Shown: piece after piece, positions 1-9,424 of the stretch
Layout: every line of letters begins with the position of its first letter
Position numbering within the stretch: position 1 is the stretch's first letter
Source: Acetobacterium wieringae
Lineage (GTDB): Bacteria; Bacillota; Clostridia; Eubacteriales; Eubacteriaceae
Length of the DNA: 64,000 nucleotides
Direction of reading: 5' to 3'
Assembly: GCF_001766835.1 (NCBI RefSeq)
Contig: NZ_LKEU01000027.1
Span: forward strand, 186,001-250,000
Made by a program: the position numbers and the translations under genes
Notes under the pieces: model-generated
The model's database searches: none
Seen by the model: the letters and a program-made list of their open reading frames with translations, nothing else
What the model was told of the DNA's origin: nothing

Positions 1-30
1 ATCAAGAGAATTGAGAATATTGAGACCTCA

Positions 31-62
31 AAACAGATATGTTAACGACTATCTGTTTTTTT
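31..62 (+). terminator. Rho-independent terminator of an upstream gene
   Basis: A 9-bp perfect stem (AAACAGATA at 31-39 with TATCTGTTT at 50-58) and a 10-nt loop are followed by a T run. It ends a transcription unit that lies left of the window. Confidence 0.75.
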
Positions 63-150
63 ATACCGAAAAAGGTTGATAAACTCAACTTGTTGGGGTA
101 AGAAAGAAATAGCGGAAAAAAATTGCGGAAGATTTTTGAAAGGAACGGTA

Positions 151-2139
151 ATGAAAAGAAGAGTTTTGATCTGGGGATGTTGTTTGATAATGATGGGATT
201 GATGTTCTCGGGGTGTAGCCCCAAGGCTGAACCGAAAAGCTATGAAAAGACCATTGAAGCAGCTCGAACCGAGATCTGGAATGCCATCTCAGCGGGCGGG
301 GCATCCAGTGCCACCGTGGCGATTATGGACAATGGTAATCTGGTCTATGAAGAAGGTTTTGCCATGGCTAACCGGGAAGCCGGGCTTTCGGTAACCAAAG
401 ACACCCAGTTTAATATCTGTTCGGTCAGCAAGGTGTTTACCGCAGCAGCAGTCTTGCAGCTTTGTGAAGACGGAAAACTGGAGTTGGATAAACCGGTGGT
501 TGATTATCTGCCGGAGTTTACCATGGCTGATAGCCGCTATAAAGATATCTCGGTTCGGATGCTGCTCAATCATACCGCCGCTTTGCCCGGAACCTATACC
601 ACCAATGCCGAAACAACGGAGCCGGATCCCGACTATACCCAAAAATTTCTGGCCTATCTGGCTGGTACTGAGTTAAAGGGCGATCCCGGGAAGGTAAGTG
701 TCTACTGCAACGATGGTTTTACGCTGGCCCAAATTCTGGTCGAGAAGAGTTCCGGCCAATCTTTTTCTGATTATCTGGCGACCAATATTTTTACAAAAGC
801 CGGGATGAAAAACAGCAGTTGTTATTTTAAAGCCGATAACACCGACATTGCCCGGAAATACAACGAAGATGGCAGCGCTGCTCCAGTGGAATACATCAAC
901 AGCCTTGGTTCCGGCGGGATAGCCGCCACCGCCGCTGATTTATGTCGTTATGGCCAGGCCCTGTTTCAGGGCAAAATTTTAAGTGAAGCGATGGTCACCG
1001 AATATACCAGTCCCCAATATGGGGACCAAACCGTGCCTGCTGGAACACCCCTGTATCCGTATGGGTTGGGCTGGGACAGTGTGGCGGTGGCCGATTTTGA
1101 GCGCCAGGGGGTGACGGTGATTGGTAAAAACGGCGGCTCGCCCCAATATAATTCGCAGTTATATCTGCTGCCGCAGGAAAATATCTCGGTGGCCATTGTC
1201 TTTGCCGGAAATGCCGATGTCACTGGCGTTGCCAATGATATTGTCCAGGCGCTGCTTGATGAAAATGGACTCAGTGAGGGTTTGGAAACGGAGACAGCAG
1301 AACCAACGGCAGCCACCATCCCCGATGAGCTTCTGGCTTACGCCGGGATTTATGGCGATGGTGGAGCGATTGCAAAGATCGAATTCAATAACGAGAAAAA
1401 TGCCATGATTTATAAAAAATATGACGGCAAGACCTTTGAAACCCAGGGCACCTATCCCTATCTCAGTGATGGTTATTTTCATTTACCGGTGGTCTATCGG
1501 GCTGGTTTTGCCAAAAATTTCGGCCAGGAATTTTTTATGATCTATGATCAAAGCAGTGATGCTGGTTTTGTCTCAGGGCAGAAAATGGCGGCAGCAGCGG
1601 CAGCGCTGGATACCAGCCAGTTTAGCGGAAAATCATGGATTCCCACCAATCTTTCGGCCATTGACGCCAATGCGATGGGCGTAAAAACCGGGGTTGTGAC
1701 AGAGCTGCCGGGTTATCTTTATCACACGGCCAATGGCGGCTACACCCTCTATGGCTTAAAAGATGCGACCACAACCCAAATGGTGCTGCCCTACGGCAGG
1801 GATCTGGCCCAGGCGACGATTGCCGAAAACAACGGCCAAAGGATCTTAACCATCATGGATTATCAGTTTATCAATACCGCTTCCGTGGCGTCGCTGCAGA
1901 ACGATGAAGCGATTGTAATTGGCAGTGATGGGCAAAGTATCTGCCGCAAGCTGGATAATGATGGAACCTTCAGTGCGGTTATGCCAGAAGGTGGCCGGAT
2001 TGTGATTTATGGTCCCGATCTGCAGCCAGATTACGACAGCAGCAGTGGCGTCGCCGAAGAAATCCCAGTGACAGCTGGTTCTTATCTGGTCTTTATCGGT
2101 GCGCCGGGAGCGACATTCACTTACGCGTATACCGTTTAG
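151..2139 (+). CDS. Beta-lactamase-family serine hydrolase, lipoprotein (copy 1)
   Basis: A 662-aa protein of the class C beta-lactamase / penicillin-binding-protein-like fold. The start at 151 is chosen because AAAGGAA lies just upstream and the signal peptide then begins MKRR; an in-frame TTG at 76 would add 25 unlikely residues. A lipobox (FSGC) predicts a lipid-anchored extracellular protein. The SxxK motif is SVSK (about residues 91-94), a Y-C-N triad follows further on, and KNG near 1125 resembles the third motif. Roughly the last 250 residues lie beyond the hydrolase domain and match only the next gene. Peptide or ester hydrolysis is plausible, but the substrate is unknown. It is a tandem paralogue of the gene at 2229. 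Confidence 0.85.
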   Translation: MKRRVLIWGCCLIMMGLMFSGCSPKAEPKSYEKTIEAARTEIWNAISAGGASSATVAIMDNGNLVYEEGFAMANREAGLSVTKDTQFNICSVSKVFTAAAVLQLCEDGKLELDKPVVDYLPEFTMADSRYKDISVRMLLNHTAALPGTYTTNAETTEPDPDYTQKFLAYLAGTELKGDPGKVSVYCNDGFTLAQILVEKSSGQSFSDYLATNIFTKAGMKNSSCYFKADNTDIARKYNEDGSAAPVEYINSLGSGGIAATAADLCRYGQALFQGKILSEAMVTEYTSPQYGDQTVPAGTPLYPYGLGWDSVAVADFERQGVTVIGKNGGSPQYNSQLYLLPQENISVAIVFAGNADVTGVANDIVQALLDENGLSEGLETETAEPTAATIPDELLAYAGIYGDGGAIAKIEFNNEKNAMIYKKYDGKTFETQGTYPYLSDGYFHLPVVYRAGFAKNFGQEFFMIYDQSSDAGFVSGQKMAAAAAALDTSQFSGKSWIPTNLSAIDANAMGVKTGVVTELPGYLYHTANGGYTLYGLKDATTTQMVLPYGRDLAQATIAENNGQRILTIMDYQFINTASVASLQNDEAIVIGSDGQSICRKLDNDGTFSAVMPEGGRIVIYGPDLQPDYDSSSGVAEEIPVTAGSYLVFIGAPGATFTYAYTV

Positions 2140-2228
2140 TGGGGCAACATCGACAGGAATTATAAAAGCGGTTAAAGACTGGTTTTAAAAGAGGGAACAA
2201 TTTATAAAAAAACGAAAGGATAAAGAAA

Positions 2229-4223
2229 ATGTTAAAAAAACGATTAACAGTTGTGATGCTTGGTTTGTTGTTGATTCTTGTTCCTTTGGCGGGATGTACG
2301 ACCGCCCCATCCCAGAGTCAGAGCTATGAAAAAACCATCACCACGGCACGCACCGAAATCTGGAAAGCCATCGCTGGCGGTGGGGCCTCCAGTGCCACCG
2401 TGGCTATTATGGACAATGGTAAAATTGTTTATGAAGAAGGCTTTGCCATGGCCAACCGGACTGAGGCGTTGGGGGTAAATGCCAGCACTCAGTTTAATAT
2501 TGGTTCGGTCAGTAAGGTGTTTACAGCTGCGGCCGTGATGCAGCTGGTGGAGGCGGGTCAGCTGGAGCTCGATAAACCGGTGGTTAGCTACCTGCCGGAT
2601 TTCACCATGGCGGACAGCCGCTACAAGGACATCACGGTTCGGATGCTGCTTAACCATACCTCGGGATTGCCGGGAACGATGATGTATAATGGCTTTGCAT
2701 CGGCCAAAGATCCCCAGTTTTTTACGGAATTTATGAATTATCTGGCGGGTTCCAGTCTCAAGGTTGATCCTGGGGTGGTCAGTGTTTACTGTAATGATGG
2801 ATTCACTCTGGCCGAGGTGTTAATTGAAAAGGTGTCCGGCCAGACGTATTCCGACTATCTGCAGCAGAATATTTTTAAAAAAGCCGGGATGAACGACAGC
2901 AGCTGTTCCTTTAAGGCTGGAAATCCCAATATTGCCCTGAAGTATAACAACGAGGATGGCACCGCTCTGCCAGCAGAAATCATTAATCTGATGGGCACCG
3001 GGGGAATTTCCGCAACGGCAGTGGATCTATGCCATTTTGGCAATGCGCTGCTGGAAAACAAGCTGATGAGTGCCGAATCCTTTACCGAGTATACCAGTCC
3101 CCAGTATGGAAAAGAAACAGTGCCGACGGGCACCCCGATTACCAATTATGGTTTGGGTTGGGATATGGTGGACGTTGCCAGTTTTGCCGAACAGGGTGTC
3201 CATGTACTGAGCAAAAATGGCGGAACGCTGCAGTTTAATTCTCAGCTGTATGTCATTCCTGAAGAGAAACTTTCTGTGGCTCTGATCTTTGCCGGTACCG
3301 GGGATGCTTCGGGAATTGCCGAAACCATCACCCAGACACTACTGGAAGAGAAGGGTGTTATTCCCGCCCCGCCACCAGCCGAGCAAACAACCACTGCTGC
3401 AGCGATACCAGGCGAAATACTCAGCTTTGCCGGATATTATGGAGCCAGCGGCAGTGTCATCAAGATTGAGTTTAATCAGCAGAATAACACGCTGGAATAC
3501 AAACGCTTCGATGGCAATGGCTTTACCACCGCTGGCAGTTATTCCTACAGCGGTGAGGGCTATTTTGATATGCAAAACGGATATCGAATGTCTTTTTCCG
3601 AAAGTTTTGGCAAAAAACTGGTGCTGCAGTCGATGAATACGGCCGATTATTCGCTGGTCATCGGTCAGGGCATTACGGCCAATAATCCGATCGATACCAG
3701 CCGTTTTGCCGGTAAAGCCTGGATTCCCAAAAATCTCAGTGCCATTGATTTATATGCATTTTCTGCTGTGACTGGCAGTCTGCCGGAGCTTCCAGGAACC
3801 ATTTATTTTGGCAGTGACGGCAGCTTTACACCCTATCCCCTGAAGGACGAAAATACCGCCTATAACAACCTGCCCTACGCCCGGGATCTGGTTGAGCCAA
3901 CCCTTACAGAAGAAAACGGAACCACCACAATGACGGCGATGGGCTATGTTTTTGTGGATGTGGCCGACATTCCCATGCTGGCCAATGATGAAAAAATCAG
4001 GATAGAAAAAAATGGTGAAAATGTCGTCAGAAAGCTGGACGCTGATGGTAGCTTTAGCGTCACCCTGCCAGAGGGGGGGCGGTTGGTGATTTATGACCCA
4101 GCGCTGGCGGTGCTAGCCGATACCATGTATGCTACAATTGAAGAAGTGCCGGTGCCAGCGGGTGCTTATCTGATGTTTATCGGCAACGAAGGCGATGAAT
4201 TTACCTATCAGTACAGCTTTTAA
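2229..4223 (+). CDS. Beta-lactamase-family serine hydrolase, lipoprotein (copy 2)
   Basis: A 664-aa paralogue of the preceding gene, with long stretches near-identical at the protein level (for example around the SVSK nucleophile at residues 93-96 and the SVYCNDGF region). The signal peptide ends in a LAGC lipobox at Cys23. The start is an ATG preceded by AAAGGA. The same extra C-terminal region is present. An 89-bp gap separates the copies and holds no clear terminator, so they may be co-transcribed; a good terminator follows this copy. The arrangement is a tandem duplication that has diverged, mostly outside the catalytic motifs. Extracellular, cell-wall-associated hydrolase or esterase activity is inferred from the family. 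Confidence 0.85.
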   Translation: MLKKRLTVVMLGLLLILVPLAGCTTAPSQSQSYEKTITTARTEIWKAIAGGGASSATVAIMDNGKIVYEEGFAMANRTEALGVNASTQFNIGSVSKVFTAAAVMQLVEAGQLELDKPVVSYLPDFTMADSRYKDITVRMLLNHTSGLPGTMMYNGFASAKDPQFFTEFMNYLAGSSLKVDPGVVSVYCNDGFTLAEVLIEKVSGQTYSDYLQQNIFKKAGMNDSSCSFKAGNPNIALKYNNEDGTALPAEIINLMGTGGISATAVDLCHFGNALLENKLMSAESFTEYTSPQYGKETVPTGTPITNYGLGWDMVDVASFAEQGVHVLSKNGGTLQFNSQLYVIPEEKLSVALIFAGTGDASGIAETITQTLLEEKGVIPAPPPAEQTTTAAAIPGEILSFAGYYGASGSVIKIEFNQQNNTLEYKRFDGNGFTTAGSYSYSGEGYFDMQNGYRMSFSESFGKKLVLQSMNTADYSLVIGQGITANNPIDTSRFAGKAWIPKNLSAIDLYAFSAVTGSLPELPGTIYFGSDGSFTPYPLKDENTAYNNLPYARDLVEPTLTEENGTTTMTAMGYVFVDVADIPMLANDEKIRIEKNGENVVRKLDADGSFSVTLPEGGRLVIYDPALAVLADTMYATIEEVPVPAGAYLMFIGNEGDEFTYQYSF

Positions 4224-4240
4224 ATAGTTGATGCCGCAAT

Positions 4241-4276
4241 AAGGCTCAAAATTAATATTTTGAGTCTTATTTTTTT
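4241..4276 (+). terminator. Rho-independent terminator after the hydrolase pair
   Basis: A 12-bp stem (4241-4252 with 4257-4268, one G-U pair) and a 4-nt loop are followed by a run of seven T. Confidence 0.85.
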
Positions 4277-4382
4277 GTCGGAATTGGGTTACAATGAATG
4301 AAATAGAGCAATTGATCATGAGTCGAAAAATTATCCAGGATGATTGCAGATTAGCTTATTTGAATAAGAAGGGAAATTTGTC

Positions 4383-5786
4383 ATGAAGAAGATTACCAGG
4401 ATTATCTGTCTATTTCTTTCGTTGCTGTTTTTGACCGGCTGTACCGCCAGCCAGAATGAACCAAAAACAGAGAGTATCAAAGAGACCATCTACGATGCCT
4501 ACGTTTATGCCTTTCCGTTGGTGCTGGTGAATGCCACCATGGAAAAGATGACCAATACAGTGGAACCAACGACGACCCAGGCACCGCCTAATCAGTTGTT
4601 CCACAGCCATAATCTGGCCAATGCCAGTGCTAAGGATGTGGTCACCCTCAATACCGATACCCTTTATTCGCAGGCATTTTTAGATCTGTCGGATACGGCA
4701 ATGGTTTTTGTGATGCCCAAAGCTGACCGATTTTGTTCCGGGGAGATCATGGATGCTTATACCAATGCCGTCAAAATCACCGGCTCCGGCAGCGATAATC
4801 CGGATCAGACGGCTTTTCTGATTACCGGGCCGGATTACAGTGGGGACATTCCCAAAGACCTAGTTCATGTTGCCATGCCTACCAATATGGCCTGGATTTT
4901 GTGTCGGGTACTCAGCTATGGCGAAGCCGATCTTGATAATGTCTATGCCATTCAAAATAACATCCAATTGCTGCCGCTGACGAATTATTTGTCAGGGGAA
5001 GCCTATATTCCGGCTAAAGGCAGTTATAGTGAAAGCAATAACTTTATTCCCATCGAGCATGTTTTGCAGATGACCCCAGCGGAGTTTTTTAATACCGCCA
5101 ATCAGTTAATGGTTGCCAATCCTCCTGCCAGTGCCGATCAGGCCATGATTGAAAAAATCAGTGCGGTGGGCGTCGGCCCGGGCCTTGAGTTTGACCCAGC
5201 AATATTGGGGGATTCCGGACAGGACGAGTGGAATACGATGATCAATGATCTGTCGACCACCTTGTTCAACGATTCTCAGGATTTTCTGGTTCAGATGAAT
5301 AACTGGCGGTTTTTTGGGGAACCGGTGGCCGAATTTGGCACCGAATATGATTATCGGGCATTGATTGCCTTAAACGGTTTGGCAGCCAACCCAGTTTCCG
5401 TCGCCATTTATCCCAATGCCAGCACTGATAGTGATGGCGTCACCTTTGATGGCACCAACAATTATGTGATCCATTTTGACAAAGATCAGCTCCCACCAAC
5501 CAAAGACACCGGTTTCTGGTCGATCACTGCCTATGACAGTGATAATTTTTTAATCGATAATCCGATTAATCGCTACAGTATCAATGACCGCAGTGCTGTT
5601 ACCTATAATCAGGACGGTTCGCTGGATTTGTTGCTGCAAACTCAGGCCCCGGCCGATGCCACAATGGCTAATAACTGGTTGCCGATTTCAGCTGATAATT
5701 TTCATCTGTACCTGCGAATTTATCTGCCTCAGGAATCAGTGTTTGATGGCAGTTGGCAACCGCCAACGATAAAAAAGGCCGAATAA
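4383..5786 (+). CDS. DUF1254/DUF1214 domain lipoprotein
   Basis: A 467-aa protein with a signal peptide ending in a lipobox (LTGC, Cys20). The body resembles the DUF1254 family in its N-terminal half (the YVYAFPLVL and NTDTLYS regions) and DUF1214 in its C-terminal part (the WSITAYD and N-RYSI regions). The molecular function of this family is not established. It is the third consecutive predicted lipoprotein, but it is separated from the hydrolase pair by a terminator and so is probably its own unit. I infer an extracellular or membrane-anchored location; no catalytic residues can be assigned. Confidence 0.8.
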   Translation: MKKITRIICLFLSLLFLTGCTASQNEPKTESIKETIYDAYVYAFPLVLVNATMEKMTNTVEPTTTQAPPNQLFHSHNLANASAKDVVTLNTDTLYSQAFLDLSDTAMVFVMPKADRFCSGEIMDAYTNAVKITGSGSDNPDQTAFLITGPDYSGDIPKDLVHVAMPTNMAWILCRVLSYGEADLDNVYAIQNNIQLLPLTNYLSGEAYIPAKGSYSESNNFIPIEHVLQMTPAEFFNTANQLMVANPPASADQAMIEKISAVGVGPGLEFDPAILGDSGQDEWNTMINDLSTTLFNDSQDFLVQMNNWRFFGEPVAEFGTEYDYRALIALNGLAANPVSVAIYPNASTDSDGVTFDGTNNYVIHFDKDQLPPTKDTGFWSITAYDSDNFLIDNPINRYSINDRSAVTYNQDGSLDLLLQTQAPADATMANNWLPISADNFHLYLRIYLPQESVFDGSWQPPTIKKAE

Positions 5787-5861
5787 AAAATCAGCGTGTC
5801 GATTAGTTCGGTTTGCAAGGGTGTTTTTTTGACAACGATAATTTTGAATGAGGCTAGTTAG

Positions 5862-7325
5862 ATGAATATAATTTTAAGCACAATATTGGTGGTTTCATCA
5901 ATGGTCTTGATTGTTTTGGGGATCGTTGGCTTTCGGCATCGGGGAATTTCTGGGGTTAAAGCGATTACGCTATTAATGTTTGCCATGGCAATTCACAGTT
6001 TTGCCTATGGGATGGAATTGATGAGCTCGGATTGGGAAACCATGTATCAATGGATTCGAGTGGAGTATCTGGGCGTGTCTTTTTATCCCATTCTCATTCT
6101 CTGGTTTGCCAGAGAGTATGCCGGGGAGCGGCGTTTTGCCAACAATTATGTGATGGGGATTGTGCTGGCCATCTGTACGGCTACCTTGTTTTTGGTTGAG
6201 ACAAATGCGATGCATGGTTTATATTATGCTCAAATGGGGGTGGATAGAAGCATTGGCTTTCCCATCGTGATGACACAAAAAGGTCAATGGTATATGGTTC
6301 AGGTAGGGGCCTTGTATTTTGCGATGATTTATGCCCTGGTTGTTTTGATTGGACAGATCCTAAATACCAGAGGGGTGACCCGAAGGCGGGCCTTTCTGGT
6401 TTTTACCGGAATGCTGGTTCCGATGATTGCCAGCACCTGTTATTTATTGGGCTGGGGAATTGGTGAAATTGATCTGATACCTTTTTCATTTATCTTTTTA
6501 AGTGTGTTGGTGGCCAGTGGTATTTATCGCTATGATATTCTTTTTTTGAGTGAAGTCACCCATGAAATGATCTTTAATACCATTGGTGAGGGGGTTATTG
6601 TGGTTGACAGCGAAGGCTATATTCTGAAAATGAATCGGGCGATGCAAAGCTTGTTTGGAATCCTCGGTCAATTAAAGATTGGAGAGCCCATAAACCGTTA
6701 TATGGTCTTGGCGCATATTTTGGAGAGCAATGATTCTCAGACCATTGCCATGGGTGATAAACATTATCAGATTCGCTTGAATGCGATTGGAAAGCACCAT
6801 GGAACCATCGTTGTTTTTACCGATGTGACCGAAATTACCGAGGCTAAAAAACAGGTTGAGATTTTGGCTATCACCGATCACTTAACCCAACTCTTTAATC
6901 GGCATCATTTTGTCCAGCGATTCAATCAGCTGGAGAAGGTGGGTGTGGTCATGTTGCTGGATATTGACCACTTTAAGCTGGTTAACGATCAATATGGACA
7001 TCAGGCCGGAGATACCGTACTCTGTGAACTTGCCGATTGCTTGAGTAAGCATTTTTACGATGGCGTGATTTGTCGCTACGGCGGGGAAGAGTTTGCGGTG
7101 CTGATTGAAGGGGAAAGCCTTGAAAATGCCAGAAACCGGAGTGAAACGTTCAGGACGGCTTTTCAATCCCGACAGACGGCTTTTCCCTGTACGGTGTCGA
7201 TTGGCTTATGCTGGTATAATAAGGAAGATTACAGCAAAACCATGAATCTGGTCGATAAGCTTTTGTATCAGGCCAAAAATGCAGGTAGAAACGCTGTGGT
7301 TTGGGAAGAAGCGCTTGAGACATGA
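5862..7325 (+). CDS. Membrane diguanylate cyclase (7TM-PAS-GGDEF)
   Basis: A 487-aa protein. Residues 1-225 form about seven hydrophobic segments resembling the N-terminal 7TM sensor module found in some histidine kinases. A short PAS-like region follows (about 235-325). The C-terminal GGDEF domain has an intact GGEEF active site at residues 407-411 (near 7080). It should make c-di-GMP from two GTP at the inner membrane face in response to an unknown signal. I see no clear RxxD inhibitory site before the GGEEF motif. It is transcribed alone and ends at a strong bidirectional terminator shared with the convergent oxidoreductase gene. Confidence 0.9.
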   Translation: MNIILSTILVVSSMVLIVLGIVGFRHRGISGVKAITLLMFAMAIHSFAYGMELMSSDWETMYQWIRVEYLGVSFYPILILWFAREYAGERRFANNYVMGIVLAICTATLFLVETNAMHGLYYAQMGVDRSIGFPIVMTQKGQWYMVQVGALYFAMIYALVVLIGQILNTRGVTRRRAFLVFTGMLVPMIASTCYLLGWGIGEIDLIPFSFIFLSVLVASGIYRYDILFLSEVTHEMIFNTIGEGVIVVDSEGYILKMNRAMQSLFGILGQLKIGEPINRYMVLAHILESNDSQTIAMGDKHYQIRLNAIGKHHGTIVVFTDVTEITEAKKQVEILAITDHLTQLFNRHHFVQRFNQLEKVGVVMLLDIDHFKLVNDQYGHQAGDTVLCELADCLSKHFYDGVICRYGGEEFAVLIEGESLENARNRSETFRTAFQSRQTAFPCTVSIGLCWYNKEDYSKTMNLVDKLLYQAKNAGRNAVVWEEALET

Positions 7326-7350
7326 GAAGAATACGGATAAAAACATGAAA

Positions 7351-7383
7351 AAATTGGCGAAGCTTCAGGCTTCGCCAATTTTT
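7351..7383. terminator. Bidirectional rho-independent terminator
   Basis: A 13-bp perfect stem (7351-7363 with 7369-7381) with a 5-nt loop. It starts with AAA and ends with TTT, so it can act on both converging units (diguanylate cyclase and OYE-type oxidoreductase). Confidence 0.9.
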
Positions 7384-7417
7384 ATCGAAAAATTTAAAAA
7401 TATGATGGAATTAAAAT

Positions 7418-9394
7418 CTAAACCAACTGATAAGCGGCGACAAAACCGGTTTCGACGGCATTGGCAATGCGGCCAATCTGAGCCGTGTCACCAATCTTGA
7501 CAACCCGATCAAAATGAAGAACGAGCGCATCGGCCAAGGTTTGATCAGCTTTGACGCCTAAGGATAGAACCACATAGTCAACAGAAAGATCAGTGTATTG
7601 TCCATTGGTCTGCTTCAATTTAATCGATTGATCATCAATTGATACCAGTTTATGGGCTGGCATAAAGACGGTGCCAAATTTAATCAGGCGGGCCTGAACG
7701 TCGCTGAAACTCTGCCAGCTGGCATCGGGGCCAATGCGATCAGCCATCTCCACCACAAAAACCTCATTGTCCTGGGTTTCCAGCAGTTCAGCCGTTTCAA
7801 CCCCGGTCATGCCAGAACCGATCACAGCGACTTTTTTACCAGTGAGCTGGACCTTGCCAGTGAGAATATCGGTGCTGGTGCAGACATGGGCTTTTTTGAC
7901 GCCTTTGATCGATTGAGGAACGATTGCTTCAGAACCGGTGGCCACAAAAACAGCATAAGGGTTCAGAGCCGTAATGGCATTATGGGTGGCAGGTGTATTG
8001 AGGCGAACTTCGACCCCCAGCTTGGTGAGTTGGGTTTTATAATAGTCAATCAGCCAGTTGATTTTATCTTTATGAGGCGGCTTGTTGGCCAGACCGAGTT
8101 GGCCACCCAGTTCGCCGTCTTTCTCAAATAAGACGACCTTAAATTGCCGTTCAGAAAGCTTGCGGGCCGCTTCCATGCCCGCAGGGCCCCCACCGATAAC
8201 AACCACTAAACGGCCATCGCCATCCTGCCGGGCATCATTATAGAACCATTCCCGGGCGGCCCGGGCATTGATGGCACAGGCAAAGGGTTCGCCCTTCATC
8301 CCATTGGCAATCATGGAGTCCATGCAGTTCAGACAGGAGATGCAGCGGCGGATATCATCCACCGCTCCGGCAGCAGCTTTATTAACCCAATCGGGATCAG
8401 CCAATAGACCCCGGGCGATGGTAACCCCGTCCACGCGACCCTCAGCAATGATTTTTTCAGCAAATTCCGGGTTGCGGATCACACCGACCCCAAAGACCGG
8501 TACATCCACCGCTTTTTTTACGGCTTCAGCCAGATAGATTTTCCAGCCTTCGTTAAAAGAAATCGGTTCCCAGGCCTGATTCATGGTTTCATAAATACCA
8601 GCCGAGACATTGATGGCATCGAGACCAAAGGGCACCAGGTATTTACAGATTTCCACCGCTTCATCCAGCAGCAAGCCGTCTTCGGAAAAGGGAAACATCG
8701 ATTCCCGAAGAAACTCATCGGCTGAAATCCGGAACATCACCGGGTAGTCGCGGCCAACGCGGGCGCGAATACCTTCAATAATTTCTTTCACCACCCGGGC
8801 CCGGTTTTCGGTGCTGCCGCCGTATTCGTCAGTCCGTTTATTGGTCAGCGGGGAAATAAACTGGTTTAGCATGTAGCCATGGGCGCCATGCAGTTCAACC
8901 CCGTCGATCCCTGCTTTGTAGCAACGTTCGGCGGCATTGATATAATCCTGAACAAAGCTTTTTATTTCGGCATTGGTCATTTCCCGGCATTCGGCCTGGG
9001 TCAGCATGCTCTTGATGCCACTGGGAGAGATGGTCGCCCGCCCACCGATGGCCATGTTATCAGTTTGTCGGCCGGGATGATGCAGCTGAATAAAGATGGC
9101 ACCGTCATAAAAATGAACGGCCTTGGCCAGCTTGGAAAGCCCTGGGATGCAGTCATCGGTGGCGGCCGAGGTTTGGCGGGGCATCATCACGCCGGTTTCA
9201 TTATTGACCCGGGTGACCTCGTTGATAATCAGTCCGACCCCGCCTTTAGCGCGCTCGGCGTAGTAGGCGCATTCACATTCCGAAACCGTGGCATTGTCAT
9301 GAGCCGTTCCCGAACCCATGGCGCCCATCACCACCCGGTTTCTGATTTTTAAGGTACCAATATTAATGGGGGACAATAAATGTTCAAAAGTCAT
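7418..9394 (-). CDS. Old Yellow Enzyme-type NAD(P)H:flavin oxidoreductase (2,4-dienoyl-CoA reductase-like)
   Basis: A 658-aa flavoprotein of the FadH / enoate reductase class. Residues 1-340 form an FMN-binding TIM barrel with the HGAHG substrate-binding region (169-173). Next comes an iron-sulfur motif with Cys351, Cys354, Cys357 and Cys373 for one [4Fe-4S] cluster. The C-terminal part holds two dinucleotide-binding domains; the first has GGGPAG at 401-406. The expected activity is NADH- or NADPH-dependent reduction of an activated C=C bond; the substrate cannot be read from sequence. AAGGAGA supports the start. It lies 30 bp downstream of the iron alcohol dehydrogenase gene on the same strand, so the two probably form an operon. 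Confidence 0.88.
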   Translation of the reverse strand: MTFEHLLSPINIGTLKIRNRVVMGAMGSGTAHDNATVSECECAYYAERAKGGVGLIINEVTRVNNETGVMMPRQTSAATDDCIPGLSKLAKAVHFYDGAIFIQLHHPGRQTDNMAIGGRATISPSGIKSMLTQAECREMTNAEIKSFVQDYINAAERCYKAGIDGVELHGAHGYMLNQFISPLTNKRTDEYGGSTENRARVVKEIIEGIRARVGRDYPVMFRISADEFLRESMFPFSEDGLLLDEAVEICKYLVPFGLDAINVSAGIYETMNQAWEPISFNEGWKIYLAEAVKKAVDVPVFGVGVIRNPEFAEKIIAEGRVDGVTIARGLLADPDWVNKAAAGAVDDIRRCISCLNCMDSMIANGMKGEPFACAINARAAREWFYNDARQDGDGRLVVVIGGGPAGMEAARKLSERQFKVVLFEKDGELGGQLGLANKPPHKDKINWLIDYYKTQLTKLGVEVRLNTPATHNAITALNPYAVFVATGSEAIVPQSIKGVKKAHVCTSTDILTGKVQLTGKKVAVIGSGMTGVETAELLETQDNEVFVVEMADRIGPDASWQSFSDVQARLIKFGTVFMPAHKLVSIDDQSIKLKQTNGQYTDLSVDYVVLSLGVKADQTLADALVLHFDRVVKIGDTAQIGRIANAVETGFVAAYQLV

Positions 9395-9424
9395 AGAGAT
9401 TCTCCTTAAATTTTATAAATCGAT

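Noticed and set aside
7652..8131. 159-codon frame opposite the OYE-type oxidoreductase
   Set aside because: Shadow of a certain gene, without start signal or domain.
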